NCBI GenBank assembly: GCA_016234595.1
Contig: JACRBG010000044.1
Coordinates: forward strand, 1 to 64,000
Direction of reading: 5' to 3'
Source of the DNA: Chloroflexota bacterium
GTDB lineage: Bacteria; Chloroflexota; Anaerolineae; Aggregatilineales; J027
Length of the DNA stretch: 64,000 nt
Every line of letters begins with the position of its first letter. The stretch's first letter is position 1. Below the pieces are notes generated by a model. The model ran no database searches and was not told where the DNA came from. It saw only the letters and a program-made list of their open reading frames with translations. The translations under genes and the position numbers were made by a program. Below are positions 1 through 8,524 of the stretch, in pieces.

Positions 1-660
1 CTTTCCCTAACTGTGGAGCTAAAACGCCAATCACATCGTGGCAAAATTTTGATTGATCGCTACGATCCGGTCGAGCAAGCCCGCCTCTTTGAAAGCCTCG
101 GGGTACAGGCCCTCTCCGTCGCCACCGACCCGATGTACTATCAAGGCGAAGTTCATCACCTGACGCTGGTCTCCCAAGAAGTGCGTATCCCCGTCATTCG
201 TAACGACTTTGTATTTGACCGCTATCAAGTTTATGAGGCCCGCGCGGCTGGGGCGGATGCGGTTATTTTAATCGCGGCCTTGTTAGGCGAGTATCGCTTG
301 TGGGATTTGGTTTCGATTACCCAGCGCCTGCGCATGACGGCGGTTGTACAGGTCCAAAATGAGCAAGAATTGGCCCGTGCCCTTAAAGCCGACCCTCTAG
401 TGATTGCGATTAGTAATGTGGATTGGCGCACTCTTGAGGTTGATTTGGATCGTACCACCCACCTTTGCCCCCAAATTCCCGGCCATATTGTGGTTGTCAG
501 TGTGGGGGGGATTCGTACCTCTGAAGATATGGCACACGTGGCCGATTCGGGTATTGATGGCGTGGTGGTGGGTGAGGGATTGCTTGGCCTGCCGAATCTA
601 GAAGAAGCCGTGCAGTCACTCTTTTCGATGGTAAATCCTGAAAATAGGTTTGTTCGATGA
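1..660 (+). CDS. Indole-3-glycerol-phosphate synthase-like protein, 5' truncated by window edge, active site degenerate
   Basis: TIM-barrel protein of the TrpC family. The frame is open back to base 1 and already contains the first barrel strand (V-E-L-K), so the true start lies upstream; the GTG at 13 is probably internal. It aligns along its length with the complete TrpC at 32014-32817. That copy has the catalytic Lys of RKEF, Glu of EVH, first Asn of VNNR and Glu-Ser of GES; here the codons give Asn (202-204), Gln (349-351), Ser (412-414) and Val-Gly (502-507). Only the early Glu and Lys (ELK) survive. Known chemistry of the family requires the missing Lys and Glu residues, so indole-glycerol-phosphate synthase activity is unlikely; the fold and phosphate-loop glycines remain. 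Its stop overlaps the next start (ATGA), so it is translationally coupled to the lipoprotein that follows. The function is unknown. Confidence 0.85.
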   Translation, partial: LSLTVELKRQSHRGKILIDRYDPVEQARLFESLGVQALSVATDPMYYQGEVHHLTLVSQEVRIPVIRNDFVFDRYQVYEARAAGADAVILIAALLGEYRLWDLVSITQRLRMTAVVQVQNEQELARALKADPLVIAISNVDWRTLEVDLDRTTHLCPQIPGHIVVVSVGGIRTSEDMAHVADSGIDGVVVGEGLLGLPNLEEAVQSLFSMVNPENRFVR

Positions 661-1574
661 AAAAGCTGGCCTTTTGGTTTTGGATGCTGATGGCGGCAGG
701 GATGTTAGCCGCCTGTAACAACAACAATAACCCGACCCCCGATGCGGATGGGCCGATTTTGGTAAGCGCCAATGATATGCCCAAAGTTTTGGTAACGGTG
801 CAATTTACGGCCACCTCGCCTGTCGCCGACCAATTGCCCACCGCGACGATTGACCTATCGTACCCAACCGATACCCCTGAACCGCCCGAACCAACCTCGA
901 CCCCGACCCCATATGTGGGGGTGTACGTTGGCCCACAATCCAGCGGTACACCCTTGGCGGGCAATGTTAACCCCATCTTGCCGGGGAATTTGCCGGGGGC
1001 GACGGTTCCAGTTTTTCTTGGCGCACCAACCGCCCAAACCATCCCGATTGGGCCAGTTTTGGTCACACCCACGCTGGCTGTCGCTGGCCCGGTGAATTGC
1101 TCTGTTCAGCCCGCCGCTTCATTTTATAATGCCTATGGTCGTGACCCCAATTTACAGCAGAAATTGGGCTGTCCCCGTGACGGTGGTTATCAATTGACGC
1201 TGGTCTATGAGCAGTTTGAACGTGGCATCATGTTTTGGCGCGAATCCAAAGAGATTTATGCGCTCCAATCCACCGACCACCGCTATTTCCATGTGGTGGA
1301 TACTTGGGCCGATGGGCAACCTGAAAGCGATCCCGCCTTTGCCCCCCCCGCCGAAAATCTGCGTCAGCCTATTCGTGGCTTTGGGCTGGCATGGCGCTCC
1401 AATGAGTCCCTACGGAATTCCATTGGCTGGGCCTCGCAGGGGGAAGTACCCTATTCCAGTTATTGGCAAGATTTTGAACGCGGTTTCATGATTGTCGGGG
1501 GTGATGGTCAGGTCTATGCCTTTGTGCCAGTGGATGCTAATGGCGGTAGTTTCGATGGGCCCCTTGCGCCGTAA
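657..1574 (+). CDS. Lipoprotein with Thr/Pro linker and LGFP-like repeats
   Basis: Predicted exported lipoprotein of 305 aa. Residues 1-20 form a lipoprotein signal peptide with lipobox LAAC (Cys20). A run of Asn and then a Thr/Pro-rich spacer (about 21-135) follow. The C-terminal half holds two related units, each with a short LGCP- or IGWA-type turn followed by Y-x-x-F-E-R-G and an aromatic strand (Q-x-F-E-R-G-I-M-F-W near 190, D-F-E-R-G-F-M-I near 275). These resemble LGFP repeats, which bind or decorate cell-wall polymers. It overlaps the upstream TrpC-like gene by 4 bp (ATGA), so the two are probably co-transcribed. The surface location is supported; a wall-binding role is inferred from the repeat type only. 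Confidence 0.85.
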   Translation: MKKLAFWFWMLMAAGMLAACNNNNNPTPDADGPILVSANDMPKVLVTVQFTATSPVADQLPTATIDLSYPTDTPEPPEPTSTPTPYVGVYVGPQSSGTPLAGNVNPILPGNLPGATVPVFLGAPTAQTIPIGPVLVTPTLAVAGPVNCSVQPAASFYNAYGRDPNLQQKLGCPRDGGYQLTLVYEQFERGIMFWRESKEIYALQSTDHRYFHVVDTWADGQPESDPAFAPPAENLRQPIRGFGLAWRSNESLRNSIGWASQGEVPYSSYWQDFERGFMIVGGDGQVYAFVPVDANGGSFDGPLAP

Positions 1575-1614
1575 AAATAAAAAACAGAGGGGCGATGTCT
1601 AACAATCGCCCCTC
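1573..1614 (-). terminator. Rho-independent terminator for the LysM-M23 gene pair
   Basis: Inverted repeat with 10-bp perfect arms at 1587-1596 and 1605-1614 and an 8-nt loop. Read on the minus strand, the stem is followed by a T-rich tract (complement of the A-run at 1573-1586). It lies between the convergent ends at 1574 and 1628, so it ends the minus-strand transcript and may also act on the plus strand. Confidence 0.8.
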
Positions 1615-1627
1615 ATCTACGACTCCC

Positions 1628-2824
1628 TCAAAACGGCAGCCAATCGCGCGGATTTTGCGGCACACCTGCGGCATCTCGAATCTCAAAATGGAGATGCGGG
1701 CCGGTTGAATTACCACTGCTCCCCACCGTGCCAATCTGTTGACCTGCCTCAACCACTTCCCCGCAATAGACAAAATCAGCGGTCAGATGGGCATACAGGC
1801 TCATCAAAGCCCCGTGTGAAACCACGATACTCCAGCCATAGCCCCAATCGCTCCAGCCTGCAAAAATGACCACACCACCCCCGACCGCTTTGACAGGTGT
1901 ACCAATCGGCGCAGACAGGTCAAGCCCGCGATGACTCCATGAGAAATCCGTCGTCAGCACATAACCGGAGACTGGTTTAAAGACGGGCAATGTCCCATTA
2001 TAAACCTCTTGCACCCCGCATGACCCCGGTTGACCCACGCCAAATTTGGCCGTGCCCATATACACCCCGCCTGCCGTCAATTCCCCACTCGTCGAAGCCC
2101 CACCTGCTGGCGACCAATAAATCGGTTCTTTGGAGCCGATGCCCCCCGGAATAGCGACTTCAAGGCCAACGGGCAGCACATTTTCAGGTGTTGAACCGCG
2201 CAATTGGTTATAGTCGGAATCAATGATGGCATATGGGTCAACTTGATATTTGTCGGCGAGGTCTTGGATGCTAATGGGTTCTAGAATCCGTTCAATGGCC
2301 CCTTCGACTGGCAGAATATTGAGCACCAAGCCGGGACGCATAGCATTGACATAAAAACGATCGTTTGACCAGATGATGGTTTCGATACTGACACCATATT
2401 TATCCGCGATGGCCTGCAAATTGTCGCCATATTGCACCACGTATTGGATAATACCCGCCCGTTCAAGGTCACGGTTGATCGTATAGGCTTCGGGTTCAAG
2501 GCCGATACCCCCATCCCCAGCGTTTGCATTCACCGAGACATCCACGCCCTGTGCCACCGAGGTTGCTACTACTTCCGAATCTGCTGTCGGAACCTGCGTC
2601 AGCGTCGGCGAGGGGGTAATCGAGGGGGTTGGGGAAGGTGTCACCGTTGGCAATTCAAGGGTTGCCGTCGGGGTGGCCGTACTGGTGGGTTGTTGGCCGA
2701 TACGTTGGGGGTCTTCTTTGCCCATTTGGGTGATGACCAAAAAGGCGGCGATCACCATCACCGCCATTGCCATCAACAAAATGCCCCCACCTAGTTTGTT
2801 TTTCGAGGTGTTGGTGTTGTTCAT
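1628..2824 (-). CDS. Membrane-anchored LysM/M23 family metallopeptidase (copy 1)
   Basis: Peptidoglycan endopeptidase-like protein of 398 aa. One N-terminal transmembrane anchor (about 12-33) is followed by a Thr/Pro-rich spacer, a LysM domain (about 129-172, YVVQYGDNLQAIADKYGV type), a degenerate second LysM-like segment (about 185-230) and a C-terminal M23 domain (about 298-395). The zinc ligands are visible as H-R-G-L-D and G-P-H-L-H-F-E, plus the SLYAH strand, so it is expected to be active. LysM domains bind glycan strands and M23 enzymes cut cross-links or activate amidases outside the membrane. It lies 3 bp downstream of a paralogue with the same domain order and shares its terminator, so the two form a duplicated operon. 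Confidence 0.93.
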   Translation of the reverse strand: MNNTNTSKNKLGGGILLMAMAVMVIAAFLVITQMGKEDPQRIGQQPTSTATPTATLELPTVTPSPTPSITPSPTLTQVPTADSEVVATSVAQGVDVSVNANAGDGGIGLEPEAYTINRDLERAGIIQYVVQYGDNLQAIADKYGVSIETIIWSNDRFYVNAMRPGLVLNILPVEGAIERILEPISIQDLADKYQVDPYAIIDSDYNQLRGSTPENVLPVGLEVAIPGGIGSKEPIYWSPAGGASTSGELTAGGVYMGTAKFGVGQPGSCGVQEVYNGTLPVFKPVSGYVLTTDFSWSHRGLDLSAPIGTPVKAVGGGVVIFAGWSDWGYGWSIVVSHGALMSLYAHLTADFVYCGEVVEAGQQIGTVGSSGNSTGPHLHFEIRDAAGVPQNPRDWLPF

Positions 2825-2827
2825 TGC

Positions 2828-4135
2828 TTATAAACTAATCGTATATACTGGGTCCATTGCTTGGAAATTGCTATCGCGAATTTCAAAATGTAAATGTGGG
2901 CCTGTCGTGCGTCCGCTCAAGCCGATTGCTCCGATAGTCTGCCCTTGCGAAACCGATTGTCCACAGCGTACATCAACATGATCCATGTGGGCATACAGGC
3001 TGTAGCTGCTGCCGTGTGCAATTACCACCACGTTGCCATAGCCATATTTATTCCATCCGGCAAAGATGACTGTCCCTGCTCCTGCTGCCATAATTGGTGT
3101 TCCGACTGGCGCGGCGAGATCAACCCCAGTATGGGCAGCCGAAAAACCCTGCCAAAACTCATAGCTTGCCACTGGTTTTTGCACGGGGAAGCCGGTTGTT
3201 GTGATTTGGGCATTGCAGCCCCACAGGCCGCTATTTGCCACCCCACCTGAGGATGCACCACCCGTGCCATCGCCTGCGGTGACGGGGGCAGGTTCCCAAA
3301 CATTGCAATCGCCGCCATTGCCACCGGGCACAAGCACGCTGACGCCTTCGACCAACATACTATCTGCCGTCGAGCCTAGCAATTGGGTGTTATAAGCTGA
3401 ATCAATGATGACGGATGGGTCTACTTGGGTGGCTTCGGCCAGTTGTTTAATCGTGATGGGTTCGCGCACTTTGGCAAAAACGCCATCGGTGGGCGGGATG
3501 AGGATTTCAGCATTGACGCGGGGTGGGTTAACCTTGCTACGGTCATTTGACCAAACAATCGTGCATATATCTTCAAGGTCAAATTTCTTGGCAATCCCCC
3601 CCAACGTGTCACCTGATTGGATGACATAGCTGCTGAAGCCCCGTTCCCCTGACCCCACTTGGAAGGTAAAGGGTTGGTTGTCACGCCCAATGGATACCCC
3701 CACATCAATCGAACTAGGGACGGGGGTCAGCAATGCGACGGCCTGTTCATCTGGAGCAGCCGTGGCACGAATCTCCCCTACGGGATTGTTTTGCACGGGT
3801 GGATTTTCGACATCCGGTGTCAGCGAGGGCCGAATCATCACCAGCGGTGCATCTTTAGTTGAATCCTGATTAGTCTGGTCTGTTTTATTGTCGTCTTGAT
3901 TGCCGAGGAAAATAATTAATCCAGCGGCCATCGTCAGCAACAGAGCCGCCAGCAAAATAGACCCGCCCAAATAGCGTTGCCAACCTGTTTGTGGAACATA
4001 ATTGGCTGGATGGGGGGCGGTAGCTGAAGGGGATGTATCACTTTGGTTAATGGGCGGTTCTTCAGCCGCGAGTTGTTGAAACAGACGTTGTGAGTCGTCT
4101 AAATGATCTTCAGGGAGACGGTTTTGATCTGGCAT
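2828..4135 (-). CDS. Membrane-anchored LysM/M23 family metallopeptidase (copy 2)
   Basis: Paralogue of the gene immediately downstream, 435 aa. It has a longer acidic/polar cytoplasmic N-terminus (1-55), one transmembrane helix (about 58-80), a spacer, a LysM domain (about 170-217, YVIQSGDTLGGIAKKFDL type), a degenerate LysM-like segment and an M23 domain (about 335-432). Zinc-site motifs H-T-G-V-D and G-P-H-L-H-F-E are intact. Predicted to cut or remodel peptidoglycan outside the cytoplasmic membrane. First gene of the two-gene operon. The core domains are conserved between the copies while the linkers and N-termini have diverged, which points to an old duplication. Confidence 0.93.
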   Translation of the reverse strand: MPDQNRLPEDHLDDSQRLFQQLAAEEPPINQSDTSPSATAPHPANYVPQTGWQRYLGGSILLAALLLTMAAGLIIFLGNQDDNKTDQTNQDSTKDAPLVMIRPSLTPDVENPPVQNNPVGEIRATAAPDEQAVALLTPVPSSIDVGVSIGRDNQPFTFQVGSGERGFSSYVIQSGDTLGGIAKKFDLEDICTIVWSNDRSKVNPPRVNAEILIPPTDGVFAKVREPITIKQLAEATQVDPSVIIDSAYNTQLLGSTADSMLVEGVSVLVPGGNGGDCNVWEPAPVTAGDGTGGASSGGVANSGLWGCNAQITTTGFPVQKPVASYEFWQGFSAAHTGVDLAAPVGTPIMAAGAGTVIFAGWNKYGYGNVVVIAHGSSYSLYAHMDHVDVRCGQSVSQGQTIGAIGLSGRTTGPHLHFEIRDSNFQAMDPVYTISL

Positions 4136-4213
4136 AACAGTAAAAATTCCTTACCTGTTTCGAGTCGGGCGAAGTCTAGCGCGAGGCCGGGTCAGTTTCC
4201 AGCGGCGTCTAAC

Positions 4214-4669
4214 CTACGCTTGCCACACAGTCCACGCGGATACTGACTGGTTTAGCAGGTCACGCGCACTTTGTAAAGCGTCTTCTGCTTCACGTACCAC
4301 CTCCAGCGGCACGACCGCCCGATCAAGTTGACATTCTTGTTCCCACAAATCAGCGGCGTGAGTAAGTTCGCCTAACGCGTTATTCAGTGAATCCCGAATG
4401 GCAACACTTGGTGGATTTTCTTCCGCTTCTTTGACGGTCAAGAAAAACGGCTCTGGCACAGTGATGCTTTCCCCACAATTGACCGTTTCCCCAAACAACA
4501 CCCTGTCCCACAAATCTGCGGCTTGTTGTTCAACTTGCTGGGCCTGATTAATTTGCCCCCCCAACCGATCACGCAGTGTGGGTTTGGGGTCGGAATTAAA
4601 AAAACTACAGGCAAAGGTACCCGTTAGAAAAAGAAAAAGGGTTAAAAAAGAAGGCCATTTGCGACTCAT
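4214..4669 (-). CDS. Small predicted lipoprotein of unknown function
   Basis: Protein of 151 aa with a lipoprotein signal peptide and lipobox GTFAC (Cys21). The mature part is polar and mostly helical, with no family I recognise. Its start overlaps the stop of the TPR gene by 4 bp (ATGA on the minus strand), so the two are translationally coupled. The mature chain has several Cys-free acidic helices and two Trp-rich positions (DLWDRV, DLWEQE) that could be a short internal repeat. The function is unknown; the only contextual clue is a coupled cytosolic TPR partner. Confidence 0.7.
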   Translation of the reverse strand: MSRKWPSFLTLFLFLTGTFACSFFNSDPKPTLRDRLGGQINQAQQVEQQAADLWDRVLFGETVNCGESITVPEPFFLTVKEAEENPPSVAIRDSLNNALGELTHAADLWEQECQLDRAVVPLEVVREAEDALQSARDLLNQSVSAWTVWQA

Positions 4670-5634
4670 CGGAGTTGCTCAAGTCGTTTGGTTGCCTCAG
4701 TTATGCCGTATTCATAATCTATTTGAGAAGAAATTACTTTAACCCTCTCAAAACAAGCCTTAGCCTCCACATTTTTGCCTTGTTTCTGATACAGTTTCCC
4801 TAAATCCAAACTTTCAAAGATCACCCTTTCAAGTAAGTTCATCGCATTTGATAATTCTATGGCCTTTTGTAGGTGAGCCTCTGCTGTAACTAAGTCTCCC
4901 TGTTGTTCGGCGACACGGGCAATATTTGAGAGGGAACCCGGAATGTAGATCTTGAAGTCAATTTCTTGACGTAACGCCAGCGAATGTTCAAAAAAATGCC
5001 TTGCTTCGTCTAAAGAGTTCTTTTCAAAATATATAAACCCTAAACGATCTATTATATTAGATAACTCCAGTTTGAAGTTCTCATTTTCAGCAATCTTGAT
5101 GCCTTCTCTATAACATTTTTCCGCTTGTTCTTCATACCCCCTAAATCCATACATTACACCTAAATAATATAATGATTGAGCCAATCCCCGTTTATCTTCA
5201 ATTTTTAGGCGAATCTCATAGGCTTGCTGGAAAAAAGATTGAGTCGCCTGTTTTTCATCAGTTTCTTCAGTAAAATCATGTTCTCTGAGAATATTCCAAT
5301 AACGCAATTCCCCAATTAATTGAAGTGCATCCGCCAATAATCCTTCATTAGGGGCTGTTTCTGCATATTGGCGAACTTGATTTAAGATACCCATAAGGAC
5401 ATCGCTCTGCTTCCAAAGATTACGCACCGAACCCGTAGTATTAAGCCGGATTTTGGCATATAGCAGTAGAAACTCGGTTTTATCGCTTAAAGCTAAATCC
5501 GAGCTATCTGAGAAATCTTTCCCTAATTGCAAGATTTTCTTGGCTGCATCTAGGTCGCCTTGACGGTGATATGTTTCGGCAATCTCACCGATTGTCTTAA
5601 AAAGGATTCGATAGTTTTCAGTCAGTTGTGCCAT
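4666..5634 (-). CDS. Tetratricopeptide repeat protein
   Basis: Protein of 322 aa built almost entirely of TPR-type helix pairs. Recognisable units include A-Q-S-L-Y-Y-L-G-V-M-Y-G (about 150), AEKCYREGIKIAE (about 170), the helix ending LSLRQEI-like at about 210, A-H-L-Q-K-A-I-E-L (about 250) and A-K-A-C-F-E-R-V (about 295). No signal peptide, enzyme domain or DNA-binding domain is visible, so it is probably a cytosolic scaffold. A clear ribosome binding site (GAGGGG) precedes the ATG. The gene is visibly AT-richer than its neighbours, which could mean recent acquisition. It is coupled to the small lipoprotein downstream. Confidence 0.85.
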   Translation of the reverse strand: MAQLTENYRILFKTIGEIAETYHRQGDLDAAKKILQLGKDFSDSSDLALSDKTEFLLLYAKIRLNTTGSVRNLWKQSDVLMGILNQVRQYAETAPNEGLLADALQLIGELRYWNILREHDFTEETDEKQATQSFFQQAYEIRLKIEDKRGLAQSLYYLGVMYGFRGYEEQAEKCYREGIKIAENENFKLELSNIIDRLGFIYFEKNSLDEARHFFEHSLALRQEIDFKIYIPGSLSNIARVAEQQGDLVTAEAHLQKAIELSNAMNLLERVIFESLDLGKLYQKQGKNVEAKACFERVKVISSQIDYEYGITEATKRLEQLR

Positions 5635-5787
5635 CTCTATTCCCCTCGGAAATAATCTCCCTCTAGCATTTTATGATGTTATCCAAGAGGTTGCTAATGT
5701 CACTCATACGTTTTTCAGATGTATTCAAAGTAAACTAATGATGGTCGGGTCAACCGACAAAATTTTGAGTCTGGGAGTTTTCAAAAT

Positions 5788-8385
5788 ATGAATCTAAGCC
5801 GATTTACCACCAAAGCGCAAGAAGCCGTTGTCGCGGCCCAACACCTTGCCGAACAAGAAAATCATGCCGAATTGGACGTGCCCCATCTGCTGGCGGCGCT
5901 TCTACAACAATCCGATGGGGTCGTGCCACAGCTAATCAGCAAAATTGGCGCGCGACCAACCGTCGTTTTAAATGATGTCAAGAACCTTCTAGCCAGCAAA
6001 CCCAAAGTCTATGGCGCTGCTGAAGTCCACATGAGCAAAGCCGCTGTTGATAGCCTGCGTGAAGCCGAAAAACAAGCGGGCAAGTTGCGTGATGATTATG
6101 TCAGCACCGAACATCTCCTGCTGGCCTTAATGACCAACAAAGTCATCGGCGATTTGTTATCCCGACATGGCATTGACGACAAGGCCACCCTTAAGGCCCT
6201 TAGTGAAATTCGCGGCGGTCAGCGTATCACGTCACAAGACCCTGAAAGCACCTTTGCTAGTCTGGAAAAATATGGGCGTGATCTAACCAAAGACGCCGCC
6301 CAAGGCCGACTTGACCCCGTCATTGGTCGTGATGATGAAATTCGCCGGGTGGTGCATGTTCTTTCCCGCCGTACCAAAAATAATCCAGTGCTGATTGGTG
6401 AGGCTGGAGTTGGTAAAACCGCCATTGTCGAAGGCCTTGCCCAACGCATCATCAAAGGGGATGTGCCCGAAGGCCTGAAAAATAAACGGGTCATCCAACT
6501 CGATATGGCCTCGCTCGTGGCCGGGGCCAAATATCGGGGCGAATTTGAGGAGCGCCTCAAAGCCGTGCTTAAAGAAGTCAGTGATTCCGACGGTGAGATT
6601 ATCCTGTTTTTGGACGAACTGCATACCATTGTCGGGGCAGGTGCCGCCGAAGGGGCTATGGATGCGGGCAATATCCTCAAGCCGATGTTGGCACGCGGCG
6701 AACTGCACACCATTGGCGCGACTACCCTCGATGAATACCGCAAATATATCGAAAAAGATTCGGCCCTCGAACGTCGTTTCCAACCCGTTTTTGTGGATCA
6801 ACCCACCGTCGAAGACACGATTAGCATTTTGCGTGGCCTGAAAGAACGTTATGAAGTCCATCATGGGGTGCGCATTCAAGATAACGCCGTGATCGCAGCC
6901 GCCATGTTAAGCAATCGCTATATTCCTGACCGCCAACTTCCTGACAAGGCCATTGACTTGATTGATGAAGCAGCCTCGCGTTTACGCATGGAAATTGATT
7001 CCCGCCCCGCCCCCCTCGACGCGATTGAACGGGCTGTCATGCAGTTAGAAATTGAGCGGGAGGCCCTCAAAAAGGAACGCGATAAGGCCAGCAAGGAACG
7101 TTTGTCCAAATTGGAGGCCGAGCTTGCTAACGCCAAAGAAGAAGCCCGTGCTCTCCAAGCCCGCTGGCAGCGTGAAAAAGATGCTATTGCCGCCATCCGG
7201 GAGGCCAAAAGCCAGTTGGATGAAACACGGGTAGCTCTCGAAAAAGCGGAACGACGGGGTGAATTAGAGGCCGCAGCTCGCTTACGTTATGGCGATGTTC
7301 CCCGCTTCGAACAGCAATTGCTCGATGCTGAGGCCGACCTTCAACAATTGCAGCATGAAGGCGGTGCCATGCTCAAGGAAGAAGTGGATGCCGATGAAAT
7401 TGCGGCGGTGGTCGGACAATGGACGGGTATTCCCGTTAGCAAATTACTCGAAGGCGAAGTCGAAAAGCTCCTGCGCATGGAAGACCGCCTGCACGAGCGG
7501 GTTATTGGGCAAGAGGAAGCCATTCGCAGTGTCAGCAATGCGGTGCGCCGCAGCCGTGCGGGTTTACAAGACCCCAACCGCCCCATCGGGACGTTTTTAT
7601 TTTTGGGGCCAACTGGCGTGGGTAAAACCGAATTGGGCCGTGCGCTGGCTGAATTTTTGTTCGATACCGAAGAAGCCGTTGTTCGCATTGACATGAGTGA
7701 GTATCAAGAAAAACACAGTGTCGCCCGTCTAATTGGCGCCCCTCCCGGTTATATTGGTTACGATGAGGGTGGTCAACTGACCGAGGCAGTGCGTCGTCGC
7801 CCCTATGCCGTCGTCCTGTTCGATGAGATCGAAAAAGCCCATACGGAAGTGTTCGACATTCTATTGCAAGTGTTGGACGATGGTCGCCTCACCGATGGTC
7901 AAGGCCGCACGGTCAATTTCAAAAATACCGTGATCATCATGACCAGCAATGTCGGCAGCCCAATCATCAAACAAATGGCGGGTCGGGATGAGGAAGAAAT
8001 TCGCCACGCGGTTATGAGTGAACTGGATCGCACCCTGCGGCCTGAATTTTTAAACCGCATTGATGAAGTGATTTTGTTCCATAACCTAGAGCGCGAACAC
8101 ATCAAGCAGATTGTGGATATTCAACTCCGCCGCCTGCAAAAACTACTAGCCGAACGCCGTATCACCATCGCCCTAAGTGAAAACGCCAAAGAGTATCTGG
8201 CTGAAATCGGCTATGACCCGGTGTTTGGGGCACGCCCTCTCAAGCGAGTCATTCAGCGCGAAATCCAAGACCCCTTGGCCCGTGCTATTTTGGAAGGGCG
8301 GGTACGCGATGGGGAGCATGTCATGGTAGATGCCGACGACCAAGGCGTTTTGTTCGATGCCGTCATCGAAGGCGATACTCTCTAA
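5788..8385 (+). CDS. clpB: ATP-dependent chaperone ClpB
   Basis: Hexameric AAA+ disaggregase, 865 aa, the usual ClpB length. Order: double Clp-N domain (1-145), AAA-1 with Walker A GEAGVGKT (204-211) and the DELHT Walker B region, long coiled-coil M domain (about 400-525, rich in E/K/A heptads) and AAA-2 with Walker A GPTGVGKT (607-614), then the Clp D2-small domain ending near 855. The M domain separates it from ClpA/ClpC. It works with DnaK to pull proteins out of aggregates. The start is the ATG 10 nt after GGGAG. No CIRCE element is visible in the 153-bp upstream gap. It is monocistronic as far as the spacing shows. Confidence 0.97.
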   Translation: MNLSRFTTKAQEAVVAAQHLAEQENHAELDVPHLLAALLQQSDGVVPQLISKIGARPTVVLNDVKNLLASKPKVYGAAEVHMSKAAVDSLREAEKQAGKLRDDYVSTEHLLLALMTNKVIGDLLSRHGIDDKATLKALSEIRGGQRITSQDPESTFASLEKYGRDLTKDAAQGRLDPVIGRDDEIRRVVHVLSRRTKNNPVLIGEAGVGKTAIVEGLAQRIIKGDVPEGLKNKRVIQLDMASLVAGAKYRGEFEERLKAVLKEVSDSDGEIILFLDELHTIVGAGAAEGAMDAGNILKPMLARGELHTIGATTLDEYRKYIEKDSALERRFQPVFVDQPTVEDTISILRGLKERYEVHHGVRIQDNAVIAAAMLSNRYIPDRQLPDKAIDLIDEAASRLRMEIDSRPAPLDAIERAVMQLEIEREALKKERDKASKERLSKLEAELANAKEEARALQARWQREKDAIAAIREAKSQLDETRVALEKAERRGELEAAARLRYGDVPRFEQQLLDAEADLQQLQHEGGAMLKEEVDADEIAAVVGQWTGIPVSKLLEGEVEKLLRMEDRLHERVIGQEEAIRSVSNAVRRSRAGLQDPNRPIGTFLFLGPTGVGKTELGRALAEFLFDTEEAVVRIDMSEYQEKHSVARLIGAPPGYIGYDEGGQLTEAVRRRPYAVVLFDEIEKAHTEVFDILLQVLDDGRLTDGQGRTVNFKNTVIIMTSNVGSPIIKQMAGRDEEEIRHAVMSELDRTLRPEFLNRIDEVILFHNLEREHIKQIVDIQLRRLQKLLAERRITIALSENAKEYLAEIGYDPVFGARPLKRVIQREIQDPLARAILEGRVRDGEHVMVDADDQGVLFDAVIEGDTL

Positions 8386-8404
8386 AATGACTTAAATGCG
8401 TTAG

Positions 8405-8440
8405 GGTTAGGTCGGGTCAATCACTCGGCCTGTCCTAACC
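8405..8440 (+). terminator. Possible terminator hairpin after clpB
   Basis: Inverted repeat with 7-bp arms (8405-8411 and 8434-8440) that can be extended inwards with one mismatch and two G-T pairs. No U-tract follows, so rho-independent termination is uncertain. Confidence 0.4.
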
Positions 8441-8524
8441 ATCCTCTATAAAGATTCAATCCCATTCGAAACAAAAATTCTGCATAGGCGAAAACAAAAT
8501 AGTGTATGCTCTAAGAAGTATTAC

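Noticed and set aside
5635-5787. CIRCE (HrcA) operator upstream of clpB
   Set aside because: I looked for TTAGCACTC-N9-GAGTGCTAA; nothing close is present. Only a small imperfect GTCGG/CCGAC hairpin is seen.
6219-6743. Long minus-strand reading frames inside clpB and other strong genes
   Set aside because: They are shadows of GC-biased coding sequence; the plus-strand product is a complete, conserved protein.
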